Source: Trichaptum fuscoviolaceum
Lineage: Eukaryota; Basidiomycota; Agaricomycetes; Hymenochaetales; Trichaptaceae
Direction of reading: 5' to 3'
Assembly: GCA_910574455.1 (NCBI GenBank)
Contig: CAJSYZ010000006.1
Span: 605,981-669,980 of the forward strand
DNA length: 64,000 nt
In this document: piece after piece, positions 1 through 12,241 of the stretch
How the letters are laid out: every line of letters begins with the position of its first letter
Numbering within the stretch: the stretch's first letter is position 1
Translations under genes and position numbers: made by a program
Notes under the pieces: model-generated
Seen by the model: only the letters and a program-made list of their open reading frames with translations
Databases searched by the model: none
Told to the model about the DNA's origin: nothing

Positions 1-3000
1 GGCTCTTCGCCCTTATCGTCGGTTCCGTCGGTTCCGTCTTCCCAATTATCAGCGTCTTCGTCATACGCTTTTTCGCAGGTCGAATCTGCATCTATAACGT
101 CAAAATACAAGGAGAAGTCCTGCCAGTGATACCCGATCCAAACAAGTTCGGTGTTCTTTCTCGTATCGATATCTGTACTGGCATCGTAAGCTAGGAGGCG
201 GGATCGAACCTTTTCCCAGTTTGATTCAGTGAAGAAAGAGGGATTTGACAAAACAGTTAACATAGTCGTCCGTATGAGGTTGCCACAGAGCGCTAGTGAA
301 ATACCACTCAGCGCCGCCAAGTTCTTCTTTGATATTTTGCAACCGAGCCACCTGTTTATCAATGGCAACCTTGACCTATCCATGGGAAGATCAGCGAATA
401 AGGACAATATAAGTGCTGAAAAAAGTAGATACCGCTGTTGCCGCAAGGGCGAGGGCACCGATAGGCTTTCCTATGGTGTTTCTGTCCAGTATTTTATGCC
501 GACCCATGGCCAAGACAATGTGTACGGACAACACTGAGACCACAAGGTCAGAGCAGAACAGTCCTTGCTTCTGTACAATTAGGGTCAATGCATGGACACA
601 AAATGCGACAATAAATACTCTTTTACTTACCCTCTCCATACTATACCAGCTTTCCCATAGAAACGGTTCGGCTTTCTTCTTGTCAACTAGCGACTGCAAC
701 GTCTTCACAATTGCTTCGTTTCGCATTGATTTTGATTGTTCGCCGCTGATAAAACTTGCAACTGATTGCTCAGCTTTCTCAAAAAGTTTCTTGCGCCAGC
801 TATCAGAGCATCTCTGGGCCACCTGAAATACAAGGATCGCATCTCAATTTGGTAAAGGTGACTTGGAGATAAGTTAGATTGACTCAACTAGAGAACAGAT
901 ATCGGCGAACTGAGTTTCGTAACTGAATTCCACAGAATCAAACACTTTCCCCCACAGTGAGCTGATGAGCTTATTGTCCGGAGTTTGCCATGGTGTGACG
1001 GACTTTCCAACTGCGCGAAATAGTGAAGGTAATAGAATATGAGTCCATCCTGCCTGAGTACCGGGAGGGAGACACTGGTTCGTCGCCCTTTTCCTGCCTG
1101 GCACGCGAGATCCTTCCCTTCCTTCATTTTGATCCTTGTCCTCAAGTCCCACTGATGTCTGCATATAAGTAAATCAGCAAAATATGTCATAGAAATGAAT
1201 TTGATTCGACAAACTGAGCTAGTAGTCCGAGAGACTTTGCGATGACCTTGATAAGCCCCAGTCACTAACACTTCGGGTCCGGGGGTGCAGGATGCTCTCG
1301 TCATTGCAAGGGACGGTGCTCGAGGTGCTAACGACATCTTTCGACCACCAGACTATTAGTAAGAAAAAAAAGGTGAATGTCTACATTTAGAGTGTATCAA
1401 TCGACTCTCACTTACTTCATTATCAGCCACCAGCGACTGCCTCTTGCGATTAGAGGTAGCGGATCCAAGCTCCGGCTGCAGCACGTCAGAAAGCTGTTAT
1501 CCGTGGCAAGTGAACAGCTCGAAAAGAAGCACTTACTGTCATATCGGCCTCAGGCCGATAAGGAATGTCAGAGGGTTTCCTCTTCTTACTCAAGTCCTTT
1601 CCGCCTGATCAGATACGAACTTAAAATGCCGGTTACCATAGAATTGACGCTTACTGTGGCACCGGCCTGTGTGTCCATGTCAGTCAACAATGACTTCTTG
1701 ATCTTGACAGCCTTATTAGCCTATTGAGATGGTTTAAAATAAGTAAACATAAAATGAAGGAATTCATTGCACGTGAAGGTAGAAGAATTACCACATTAAC
1801 CTGAGAGTCGGTGTCTGGTGGCGACTTCCTCTTTCCGTTCTTTGTGACTGTGATGTCCTATTCATATTCACACATTAGCGCTCAACTTGAAGTGAAGAAG
1901 GAAACGAATAGTTGCCACAGGAGAGCACCGGAAGTGAGCCTACAGTGCATCGACACTCACACATACCTGTACACGGGGTTCCAAGGCTAGTGATTGCACC
2001 TTACAACCATAAATAAGGGGGAACGAGAGAAGTTGAGATAAGATAGACTTACCGGTGCGCTAAGCTGCGAAATAGCAGTCCTCTTGTTTGCATCCTATCA
2101 AAATACCAATTCAGTAAGCAATGAAGGAAGGATGTACCATGAAGATCACTGTCTGGTACTCACCTGTCCACCTGGATTTATCTTGTTATTCTTATCCTCG
2201 AGTACGGGAAGGGATTACTCAGTAGATTGAAAAAATGTAGAATGATATGACATCGCTTACCGTTGAAACCTGCGACCCGGAAAGAGTGTCACGCAATAAC
2301 TTCCTTTTCTTCGAGTTGACGTTGCTGCTACCTCCATCCTGTTCATGAGACGGCAGTTGGCAGATAAACAATAACGAAGGAATATGAACAAACGGTCATG
2401 GAGCAACTGACATGAATCGAACAGTAATCAGTCGGACTCACACAAGCTTGAGCCGGCCTTGTTAGCCTCTTCGGATCGCTTCCGCCCTATAAACAAGTTA
2501 TTCAGACTGCATCTGCCATTCTAATGCTCCGTCAACTCACAACATTTGATTCCGAATCGACAAGATGTGCCTTCTGTTGCACGCTGATTGTGCTATTTTT
2601 TACACCATGATAGCTTGTAAGGGTTATTGTTTCTCCTTCATCCTCCCAGGGACTTAAGTTTTCATCATCTGGCAATTCGACGGTGTGTCTGGTGCAGCTT
2701 TGCGTCAGCAAGGCTCATAATATAGTGGTAGCAAAGACAAGAGCGTCAATGTTGCAGGTGAAGGATTTCCAACTTGAAGTTGGGTCTCGGCCCGGGAGCG
2801 TCACGGTAGTAGTAGCCTGAGTAGGTAGTCGGGATGATGATGATCATACTAGTATGAGTTTAATAATTGAGTCTAAATCAAGCTTCTCACTCACCATTAC
2901 ATCGACTTGACAGTACCAGATACTGATTCAGACGCAATGCAAGATTCAAACCTCAAACTCACAAATTGATCCTTTCTGAGTCTATCCCTGCCACTGGCAC

Positions 3001-3987
3001 CTCAAGACCTCCACCCTCTTCACCAATGAAAGTGGAATCATCTGTGTTGCGAAGCGCCCTGACAGGGCGTTTTGTCTTGTCGTTCCGCCTTGACGTAGCG
3101 GGCGAGTCTATTATGTCCGTTTCTTCACCAGAAAGACTCTCGTTCGGTCCTGCAGGAGCGTGAAAGAATGCGTCGCTGGGAGTCACGGTGGCGGCAGACC
3201 TGGACATCTTTGCGGTCTGCACACGTGTGCGAAATGGAAGTTCACCTTTGGAATCTTCTTTCCTAGCCTTTTTTGCAGGCTCCCTGTTTGGCTCATCCAT
3301 ACTCGCTGCTTCGCATTAAGGTGAGTCACAGTGTTCAACCTCCAAGCTTTGAGATCATCTGAAAATGTATAGGCAATGTTACTCACGAATATCCAAGTCT
3401 TCGTTGTGTCCATCTTCACAACCCGATACGTCTTTAACATCGTTCTTCGAGTCTGTTTATGCCAGTTCAAATGATCTGTGTCATCACTGATCTAAAGTTG
3501 AAGACTTACTGCTAGCTTCGCCTTTTGGCTTTCTACGTCCACGTTTGCCAGTGAGTTTGGGCACTGTTGAGCCCATCTGGGTGCGTGTCTCAAGAGCCTT
3601 TGACAAGTTGTTTTCAAGCTCTACGGTCTCTAGCATCGCTGCTTCTTGGTTCTCTGCTGCAGTCACCTTCTTGCGAACCTTGTCAGCTGCCTCTTGTTCT
3701 TTTGCTGCCCGTTTTTGCTCCGCAGCGAGTTTTTTCCTCTCTTTCGCAACCGCGACTTGCTGGGCCGCAGCTCTGCGGAAGGCTGCCCGCTCTTCCTTCT
3801 GCTTTTCCTTCTCTTCCTTCTCCTTCAATGCCTCATCCCGCCTCTCTGCCTGCCGTACTTTCCTTTTCTCTTTTTCTTCCTTCTCCCGCAATATCTCCTC
3901 CTGTGTTCGTCTTGTTCTGAGTTGTCCAACGACTGCTCCGGGGTGCTTTTCGCTGTTCTTAGCTCTTGTCTGTCTTTGAGTTGACAT
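1..3987 (-). CDS. Uncharacterised Agaricomycete coiled-coil protein, many small exons, 3' end beyond left edge
   Basis: A minus-strand gene reads from an ATG at 3987. The first exon (3987 to about 3484) encodes a Lys/Glu/Ala-rich coiled coil of about 130 residues opening MSTQRQTRAKN. A second long piece (about 3300-2959) is polar and disordered. Between about 3000 and 1340 come several very short exons marked by minus-strand donors, for example at about 2160, 2260 and 2050. A folded C-terminal part follows: about 1080-880 with 'GWTHILLPSLFRAVGK', then about 820-400 with 'GALALAATAV', then a Trp-containing stretch 'NWEKVRSRLLAYDAST' near 230-180 and an acidic tail running off the window. This layout (basic coiled-coil start, disordered middle, GALALA helix, NW motif) matches a large uncharacterised family that I recall from Agaricomycetes. 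No enzymatic motif is visible. The frame changes around 400, so an unseen intron or an indel is possible there. Confidence 0.6.
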
Positions 3988-4127
3988 TTTGTGCAGTGTT
4001 TTGAGACTTGTATGATGATAAGATGTGTCGAAGGTGCAAGTTCAAGATCAGGAGGCGGGGGCGTCTATCTTAGACAAGTTGAAAATTTACGCCCACTACT
4101 ACCGTGACTACTCTATGACTAATTTTA

Positions 4128-4215
4128 ACTCAGGTTCAAGTTCACTGCCAGTGGCACTCCGAGTCCGAGTCACTGCCAGTGCTAGCAGCCTGCCAGTGCC
4201 AGTGAGGCTCAGCTG
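4128..4215. repeat. Cluster of short odd palindromes (CACTGCCAGTG type)
   Basis: Two CACTGSCAGTG words, plus TTCAAG, CTCCGAG and CCAGTGCCAGTG fragments, are packed into about 90 bases just upstream of the zinc finger of the dead Plavaka copy. The same words recur across the first 30 kb. Confidence 0.7.
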
Positions 4216-4263
4216 TGAGTCCCAATTGTCAACGTGTACTACTACTGAGGTTACATTCAAGTT

Positions 4264-7200
4264 GATGCCAGCGACACGGAAAAAGCACGATCCCTTTCAT
4301 TTTCCACCAACTATTCGATGCACCTTGCCCGGCTGTAGTAGGACGTTCAAGAGTCAATCTGGAAGAGCAAGACATGAATATTCAGCTCATCCGACGTCAT
4401 TCTTGGCAAGTTCTTCTGCCTGTGGTCACGAATATGAATCGTCACCTATTCGACCCATACGAGCTCCAAGTCCTCAACTTGGAGCTCTCCTGAGGTCGTC
4501 CGAACTTCCAACAGAGGGTCATTCTGAGAGCGGCTCTGACTCCTACGATTACGATATTTCCATGCTTACACAGGATATCTCGATGCTCAGTATAGGCCGA
4601 GACGAGCTGCTTCAAGATTTGGACAGACCTCATTCTCTGTCCCATTCTGTCACCGGAAGTGACAGTGGCCGTTCTGAAGACTTGGATTCCGACATTGGAG
4701 ATTATAAGGAGAGTGAGGATAACTTGAAGGTGTATCACAGATACTTGAATGGTGCGCGCCAAATTAATTGTTCCCGGTTTACTGTAGCATTTTGACACCA
4801 AACATTGTGCAGCCACTCCATGCGATACAGAAGGGAACTTCTTAGAATATGAAGACTCACCCGCTCCGCGAAACGAATCTGCGTCAAATGACTGGTTTCC
4901 CTATTCGTGTCGAGCAGATTTTGAGCTCGCAGATTTTCTCTATCGAGAAGAGCAAATGTCTGCTGGGAACATAACAAAGCTTCTGGGAATCATGAAGGCT
5001 TATCAGCTGATTCAGGCGGCGGAGAATGTAAAATCTTGCGGATGTTCCAAATTGGATGCGACAGAGCCTGACGATGACTTAGATCTGGGTTCAACTAGTA
5101 CGCTACTCAATGGAGACGCGCAAAAAATGTATAACGTCATTGATGCTACGAAAGTCGGTGATGTGTCTTGGAAATCCTTTAGTAACTTCTACACAGACGA
5201 CAATGGCCAAAAGGTGACAAATGAGAACACCGAGTCATGGAAGAGGAAAGAATATGATGTTTGGTATCGGGATCCTTTGGAAGTGATCCGGAATTTGGTG
5301 GATAATCCAGCTTTGGAAGGCGAATTCGACTATGTCCCGTTTCGTGAGTATCAGCCGAAGGAGGACTCTGATGACAACAAAGAACGAGTCTTCAGAAACT
5401 ACATGTCCGGAAACTTTGCTTGGGAACAGGCTGTAAGTCATGAATCATGCAGCATTCAAAGTTGGAAGAAGTGTATTGATAATCCTTGACTTAGAACAAA
5501 ATCTTCGCCGAAGATAAAGCGGTCCATGGGTCTATGTTCGTTCCGGTCATCTTAGGGAGCGACAAGACAACAGTCTCCGTTGGAACTGGCAACAACGAAT
5601 ATTATCCGTTATATCTTTCAATAGGAAATGTATCTAACAAGGCCCGGCGGTCCCAAAAGCTGAATACAGTCCAGCTCGTAGCATTTCTAGCAATACCAAA
5701 GAGTGTGTGTCAAAAACTGAGCTATTCATTTGTGTTCAAGTTCTGATGCTTTGCAGCTGAACGGCAGTATGAAAAGTCAGATGACTTCCGTCGCTTTAGA
5801 CATCAAATCTTTCATTCATCTATATCAAGAATCTTGAGTCCACTGAAGACAGCAATGTCCATAAACAATGAACAAACCATTCTCCGGTGCCCTGATGGTC
5901 ACTTGCGTAGGTCAGTTCTCGGACTCGGCTCGTATATAGCCGATTATCCGGAACAGGTGAGTCTATGCGCAATATGCACTGGATGGTGCTGCAAGTAAGT
6001 ATTGTCCTTTCCAAAAATCACATCCAACTCGAGTTAGAGAAAATGACTTACTGTGGCCATATAGATGTACATCACCTCACAAGAATCTAGATAATCCGGG
6101 AATTTGTTACAAATCATAGAACAAAAGAGCTACACGAACGATTGTTGATAGAAACAGGTGGATGACAACAGCATAAGTAGAGCAACGGTTCGAAAAGAGT
6201 ATGGGTTCCACCAAGATATTGTGGTAAGTGTTCTTAAACTCTCCATTACAATGTGAGCTGACCACGACTATGCTCCATAGCCCTTCACCAATGACTTTCC
6301 ACGTGCAGATATATGCGATCATCATTTTCTCCGGACCTACTGCACCAAATGATCAAAGGCGTATTTAAGGATCACCTTGTTGAGTTGGATTTGCCAGAGC
6401 TTGACCACGACAGAGCTGGACGTTGTGGATAAAAGGGTGCTGTTTTTTCACAAGTTGTTTAATGTGAATACTGCTGCTAATCTCCGCGTAGAATCAGAGT
6501 TGCTGCTCCTTTTCCTGGACTTCGCAGATTTCCCGAAGGCCGAGGCTTCAAGCAATGGACAGGCAATGATTTCTAAGGCACTTATGAAAGTATATTGACC
6601 TTTCTGTCTTGTTCGAGGCGGTTGGTTTGCTGATATTTGATGCAACTTGCTTAGGTGTATCTTCCGGCCTATTGTGGGGCATTGCGCACGATGATATGAT
6701 TCGCGCATTGAGTGCATTTCTTGACTTCTGTTACCTTGTGCGTCGGTACACGATTACAGTCTCAACTCTTGATCAAATCAAAGCCTTCTTTGGATCACTT
6801 TCAAATCAACCGTTATCGGCAAATATTCATAGCTAAAGGCATCCGGGATAACTTCTCACTTCCACGACAGCATGCCATGATCCACATATCCTACAATGAT
6901 CCCTCTGTTCGCTGCACCGAGTGGTCTGTGTTCATCGATCACAGAGAAATAAACACATTTACGCGGTGAAGGAAATCATGGCGACGCTCAAACAGAAATG
7001 ATCCTTTGGGTCAGATGATCACAGCAACCAACGTCTCAGTAAAACTTATTGCATCGAGGGCAGACTTCAAGAGGCGTGGAATGCTGGAAAGTTCCTCTGG
7101 CTGAGGCTTCATGGAGAGCTTTGCAAGATGTTCTGCGCAGGAATATGTCAGAGTCGGAGACAGATGACGCTCAGGCTGAGAGGACCCAAATTCGGAAGGA

Positions 7201-8265
7201 GCAGATGCACCATGATCATGATACACCCGTAGCTGGCTGTCGCAGCTGATGATACAGAGGACTTCTTCGATGACATTGTGGGCAATAATGAAACTCAACG
7301 TAAATTGCAGACCTGGAAGATCCCGAAAGCTTAGTGCATGGGCCCCTCAGCATCTTGCGGTTCATGACATACTACATGCTGAACGCCAGATGCGCTTGGG
7401 TGGCAGAAATGACCCTTTGAGCTTGATGTTAATGGCTTCGAAGTCACGTAAGTATTAGTACTTAGTAACCCATGCTTTTGGTGCTGCACATCTGACTTCT
7501 TTGATATCATCCTTGCAGAGTCCAGTACAGTGTACCCTAAGCAACTTAACGCTCTTGCGGCGATAAAAAGGCCATCCAGAGCTCCGAAAACTCCCACAGC
7601 TCATTAAAGACTACTTATTCAACAAGTACGAGAAGCACAACTCCAACTTAAGGGGCTCCTCTGGCAGAGCTGAACCAGCAGTTGAATTGGACATAAGCAA
7701 TGACTTTTCAATTTTCCATTCAGCCACCGCTTTCTTTGCCTTTCCGTGGCGAATCGATCCCTATAGAACAAGCAATGAGGGAGGTGATCAGGTCCAATCC
7801 CTCTTGGCGCGGAAAGGCAAGACGTGATGCAGTCCTTGTTCGAGTTAATACTCGCAAAAAGGGGTTTGCAGGAATGCGAGTTGCCCGAGTTATGCTTCTT
7901 TTCTCATTTGCCGTTAGTAAATTGAAACGTCAGGAATGCGCTCTCGTCCAATTTTTCAAGCGTGTTGGAGACTCGCCTGACCCAAAAAACAAGTATGTGG
8001 ATTGTCGAGCCGAGAATATGAGTTAGACACCACCTGTCCTGGTGTGAAAGCCAGTGGCAGAACGTCACTACTACCACCGTGACTGCAAGGCTCCGAAGCT
8101 ATTTGTGATAGGTATAGGGGATATCTTTCGTTTGGCTCACCTCCTTGGGGTGCCAAAGGGTGATGAATGTCCCTCCAAAGTCATTGACACCCGAGGAGTC
8201 CTTGGACTTTTATGATAGATTCTATGTTAACCGATTTGTAGACATGCACATGCACGAAACATTGT
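4264..8265 (+). pseudogene. Decayed Plavaka-type transposase (C2H2 zinc-finger start)
   Basis: The reading starts with a C2H2 finger (CTLPGCSRTFKSQSGRARH, about 4318-4375), as is usual for Plavaka transposases. A 'YHRYLNG' motif near 4735 and 'WFPYSCRADFELADFLY' near 4890 follow. The block 4956-5489 carries DPLEVIRNLVDNPAL and FDYVPFREY. Further recognisable pieces follow in different frames: 'VHGSMFVPVILGSDKTTVS' (about 5521), NDFPRAD and SPDLLHQMIKGVFKDHLVE (about 6290-6380), RRFPEGRGFKQWTGND (about 6525), FSLPRQHAM (about 6855), WRRSNR..LGQM (about 6980), 'MWIVEP' (about 7995) and 'FYDRFYVNRFVDMHMHE' (about 8210-8260). Several stops and frame changes separate them after about 5750, so the gene is dead. 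Family knowledge: Plavaka elements are DDE-type cut-and-paste transposons common in basidiomycetes. An in-frame ATG exists at 4025, but the stretch before the finger is repeat-derived. Confidence 0.85.
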
Positions 8266-8984
8266 ACGAAAGTAGATAATGATAAAAACAAACTCTTCAT
8301 TTAGCACACAAAGTACAGTAGGCACGATGGTTGGAATTCTCTGTACTACGATGTCCATTTTACTACTAGTACTAGTAGTACTTACTAGTAATAAGTAGAC
8401 TCCGACTTGGAGTCGGAGTCGGCAAGAGTACACTCACTGGCAGGCTGGCACAACTTGAACTTAGACCTTCAAGCTAAATAAACTTTCTATTTTATTTAAT
8501 ACAAGTAGTAATCAAGAAAACATTCACATCACAATACCAACGTTTTCAAACTATACCAATACTAGTACTACTAATCTGCGCTGCGCTCGCAGATTAGTAG
8601 TACAGCACAGAGGAGCTTGAAAAGGGAGTAAACTGATGAAAAATATCAGTACAACCCTTTCAAGTTGACAAATTGAATAACCTTCTCATAAACATAAATG
8701 AAATATTCGAATAGTAATAACTTGAACGGAATGTAGAATGAAAAAAAAGCCTCCGAGTCCTTATTGCGTACTAGTATAGTAGACATTTGCGACACAGTAC
8801 AAGCACAAAGTTATCCCACATGAGTGAGGGTCAATATCGTAGAAGCCGGACCTGCCTGAGCACCCTAGTTACTACCATCGCGAATGGGTCACGAGCTGAT
8901 GTTCGAAGAGTCGTCTCCAAGAGGATTAAGGTTTTCGAGAAGCGCTAGTAAGGATTTTGTAGTAGTCTACAAAAAATTGATTCA
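8266..8984. repeat. Non-coding stretch with palindromic words and a 16-bp perfect hairpin
   Basis: No coding sequence is seen. Positions 8350-8460 hold TACTA/TAGTA, GGAGTCGGAGTC, CACTGGCAGG and CAACTTGAACTT words. Positions 8565-8580 and 8588-8603 form a perfect 16-bp inverted repeat with a 7-base loop (arm GTACTACTAATCTGCG). The remainder to 8984 is AT-rich and unremarkable. This probably contains the 3' end of the dead Plavaka element, but I could not see its terminal repeat. Confidence 0.7.
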
Positions 8985-10680
8985 CTACCAAACTGCTGTG
9001 GAGACGAAAGAATCCATCTCGCGCTCTGTCGAAAAAAGGTTCTCGCGGTTGAAGTCATAATCGTCATCGGATTGGTGAAGTTTCTGGACTAAGCCACGTA
9101 AATCACCCTCGAGGACCTTGACAAGAGGGTTGCTGGCGACTACTCCGCCCGTTCTTGTACTGTCGGTCGAACGTTGAGATGGAGGATTACGTGCATAAAG
9201 AGGTCCGTCCGTAAGAATTAATAGACATTCCTTGATCAAATTGAATTTGTTCAGGAAGGTCTGGCGTTCTTTGCGTAGTTCATCCCTCGAACTTCTGCCG
9301 GTGTACAGCATCCTCCATCTTGCCCACTTCACCAACAGTGTACAATTTGATGGATGGCTTTGTGGTATCCTGAACAGCATCCTCCTTCTCCACAGCGTCG
9401 ATGACGGAAACAAGCTTGACGAGGTCGCCTGAGCGTGCCAATCGGTGGCGTACATCCACCGCTGAACCGTGTAGAAATACAGCGGAGTAATCAACTTCTA
9501 CCTTCATTTTCGGTGTTCGATCTGCCGATGCCAAACCTGCCAATGAGTCTGGGATGGAGACTTCCTGATGAACTTGTGCAATGAGGGCATCTAACAAAAC
9601 CAAACATTCCTTGCACGCGTTTGTACGACCATATAAGCAGAGGGACGAAGAACCTCAACGCTTGCACAGGACCCCCTATTACCACTGGCGAGTCATTAGG
9701 GTCACGCCCGGAAGCCGTGCGCTGCACTGTCGACGTGGACGAGTCAAGGCCTGATGTGAACACTGGCAGCGAAAATTCCATGGCGTGCGGGTGAGAGTAG
9801 TTGTCATTGGTAATGTAATAGAGTTTTGGCATCGCCGTCGGAAGTCGAATCATGCCTCGACCGTGACGCGTACTAGCATCATTAAGGTAAGAGGATTCGA
9901 AGAACTTGTCTGAAAGCAGGAGAATATGGAATTCTGGTGTATCCACCTCCCATCCCCTTTTAAGCCAACTGGATAGAACACGTAGTGTGAGTGATAAAAG
10001 ACCGTTACGCGATCCAGAAATTTCGACCATCCGGTACCATTGATGAACCTAGTATAGTACTCTCGGCGTTCTCGCGATATGAACTCAGAACTTGGAAGGA
10101 GCTCCGCAAGCGCCAACACCACCATTAACCTTATATCGCGCATACAGTGTTCCGAATAGCAAATTCAGCGGACGCTCCACTGGCAATCACCGGAGAAGAA
10201 AGTCAGTACAAATATTATCACGACTGGTACACTGCCAGTGGCAAGTCCGAGTTGTAATGAATTTATGACTTACGTTTGTAAGGTGCACATCATTCAAGTC
10301 GCCCATGTACTTGAGGAGATTAGTCAAGTTCCGTACTGCCCGGAAGTTTATCAACAACTGCCTTTTCTGACTTTGTCTAGCTCCTCTTGGTAATCATGAA
10401 GGGCTCGTCTTGTCTGTTGGACCACTATCTTAAAGATGGCCACCGTGGAGAGAAGAAGTTTGTCATTCTGGGTCGCATAACGGCGATAATGATTATGCCG
10501 TATCTCGTTAACTATCTTCGTGGAGAGTGTGTCAATGGCCTGGATTCCGACGTTTTGAGTTCTTAGCGAACACGTCAAGTCGTTTGAGGAGATCGCCTTC
10601 GACGAAGCCTGTAGAGCCGTGAAAGTCTAGAGAAAGTAGACGACCATCTGTCTTCAATTGAGTCTTGCGCTCGATGTTAG
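8985..10680 (-). pseudogene. Unrecognised gene, probably eroded
   Basis: Minus-strand coding-like blocks run from about 10680 to a stop at 8985. About 10680-10560 reads GRLLSLDFHGSTGFVEGDLL. A block around 10330-10270 ends in an apparent donor (LLKYMGDLNDVHLTN then GTAAGT). Then come 10143-10030 (MRDIRLMVVLALAELLPSS), 10030-9630 (TLRVLSSWLKRGWEVDTPEF), 9630-9280 (KECLVLLDALIAQVHQEVS) and 9330-8985, with a polar tail. Frames change near 10030, 9635 and 9300 without convincing splice sites, which suggests indels. I do not recognise the family. The blocks keep sensible amino-acid composition, so this was probably a real gene. Confidence 0.4.
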
Positions 10681-12200
10681 ATGATTTGAGTTTCCTACCA
10701 CTAAGAGGATCCGCCTCGTAACTTGAATATACGAGTCGTCACCTAGTAGTACTGCCAGTGTCCGAGTCTGTATCATGGTCATCCGGATCGCTGAGTAGAG
10801 GTATGACATTTTCAGAGTCTTGTCAAAGAGCAACTTGAATAGTGAAAGTGGGCTCGAGCTTTCAGCTCAGTGAGTACTTATACGGCAACAGGGGGATCAC
10901 TAGCAACACGCCGCTGTGGCCCCGTCGGTACTACTATGTAGTAACTTGAGTTGAAATCCATACCCGCAGGCTGCCCAGTGGTCGCCAGCACTGGTGGCAG
11001 CAGTGCCACAGTGGCACAGGACCCCAGCAACTTGAACTTGAACAAGTTCAAGTTGAAGCCCTAGTACTAGTACTGCCAGTGCCACAGCCTTAGCCTGAGT
11101 ACTATATACTCAGGCTACTGCTTCGGGCCGTGACACCGGCGCAGATGATCATGCCGGGCCTTCAAGTTCAAGTTGTCCGGATAATTGTTCTTTGAAAAGT
11201 TTGAGCTCAGGCTCTAGGCTTACTACAGTAGTAGTAGTAGTACACTGGCATTCCAGATAGTATTTTGAAGGAATCAAAATTTGAAAAATGTGAAGTAAAT
11301 TTCCAGCTAAATCACCCCAAAAAGTGCGGAGGCCTGTTCAAGTTGCAAGTTTGGCTAACAATGCCCTATACTAGTAGTAGTATTCAAGTTGTTGCTGAAT
11401 TCTTCTCTGAAAGACCGGGCGCCGATCCTGAACTTCGATTCTTTTTTCCGACCTAAGGCTTGTACCACTGCCAGTGGCAACTTCAAGTTCAACTTGAAGT
11501 TGACTCGGAGGCGGCAGACCCCGGCAGTGGCCCGGCACAACTTAAAGGCCTGCCAAAGCTTTTATCGGATTTGGATAGTAACCATCCCCGGATCATGATG
11601 CAACCAACTTGAAGGCATGGCCCGGGTACGGAGTCCGGATGAAAGGACTGCCAAAGGCCTGCCCGGCAGTCCGACGCAAAATTGCGCTAAAAGTTCCCAG
11701 TCCCGCTCTTTTCCGAATTCTAGTACTACTAGTAGTAAGAGAATCCACAGTTCAAGTTGAAGTGTTTTGTCCGGATAAAACCCATCCATTCAAGAGTTTC
11801 CGGCAGGCCTAGCCTGAGTATGATACTACTAGTAGTAGTAGTACTATTCGGACTCCTCGGGGTCCTAGCGCCACTTGGAACTTGAGGCTCCGACTTACTA
11901 ATACTATCTGAGACAGCATCACATCAGTTGATAAGCTGAGTTCAAATTGTAACAAGTACTACATAGTAGTACATACTACTACGCCAAGGCTGCGACCCTG
12001 ACCCTGTGCCCATCGCCGTGTCACTCAGGCTCAACTCACTGGCAAGGCTGGCAGACTCCGAGTCTAACTGCACAATAAACAATGACAACTAGTCCTGCGG
12101 TAGACTTGCATGATGACAAGGACTCAGCCTCAGGCTAAGGCTAGCACAATCAAAGAAGCATTGCAGGCCTTCGGTGTGTAGTACTATACGGTTTAATAGT
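10195..12200. repeat. Dense field of short odd-length palindromes
   Basis: About 2 kb with no convincing gene, apart from the start of the unknown minus-strand gene near 10270-10680. It is crowded with five recurring words of the form 5-bp arm, G/C, 5-bp arm: CACTGCCAGTG (10212, 11465), TTCAAGTTGAA (11046, 11752), TTCAACTTGAA (about 11488), TACTACTAGTAGTA (about 11823), GACTCCGAGTC (about 12053), and halves of CTCAGSCTGAG (about 11090-11120, 12125). Words are often fused to each other. The spacing is irregular, so this is not a tandem array. Confidence 0.7.
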
Positions 12201-12241
12201 AATTCATCACTCACAGGCATGGTCATCACTGGACATCTTGA

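Noticed and set aside
3545..3984. Plus-strand Ser/Phe/Leu-rich frames near 3.5-4.0 kb
   Set aside because: Antisense shadows of the Lys/Glu/Ala-rich coiled-coil exon.
12001..12240. Possible tRNA gene or other structured RNA among the palindromes
   Set aside because: The inverted repeats are short and irregular, and no tRNA T-loop or A/B box pattern could be placed.
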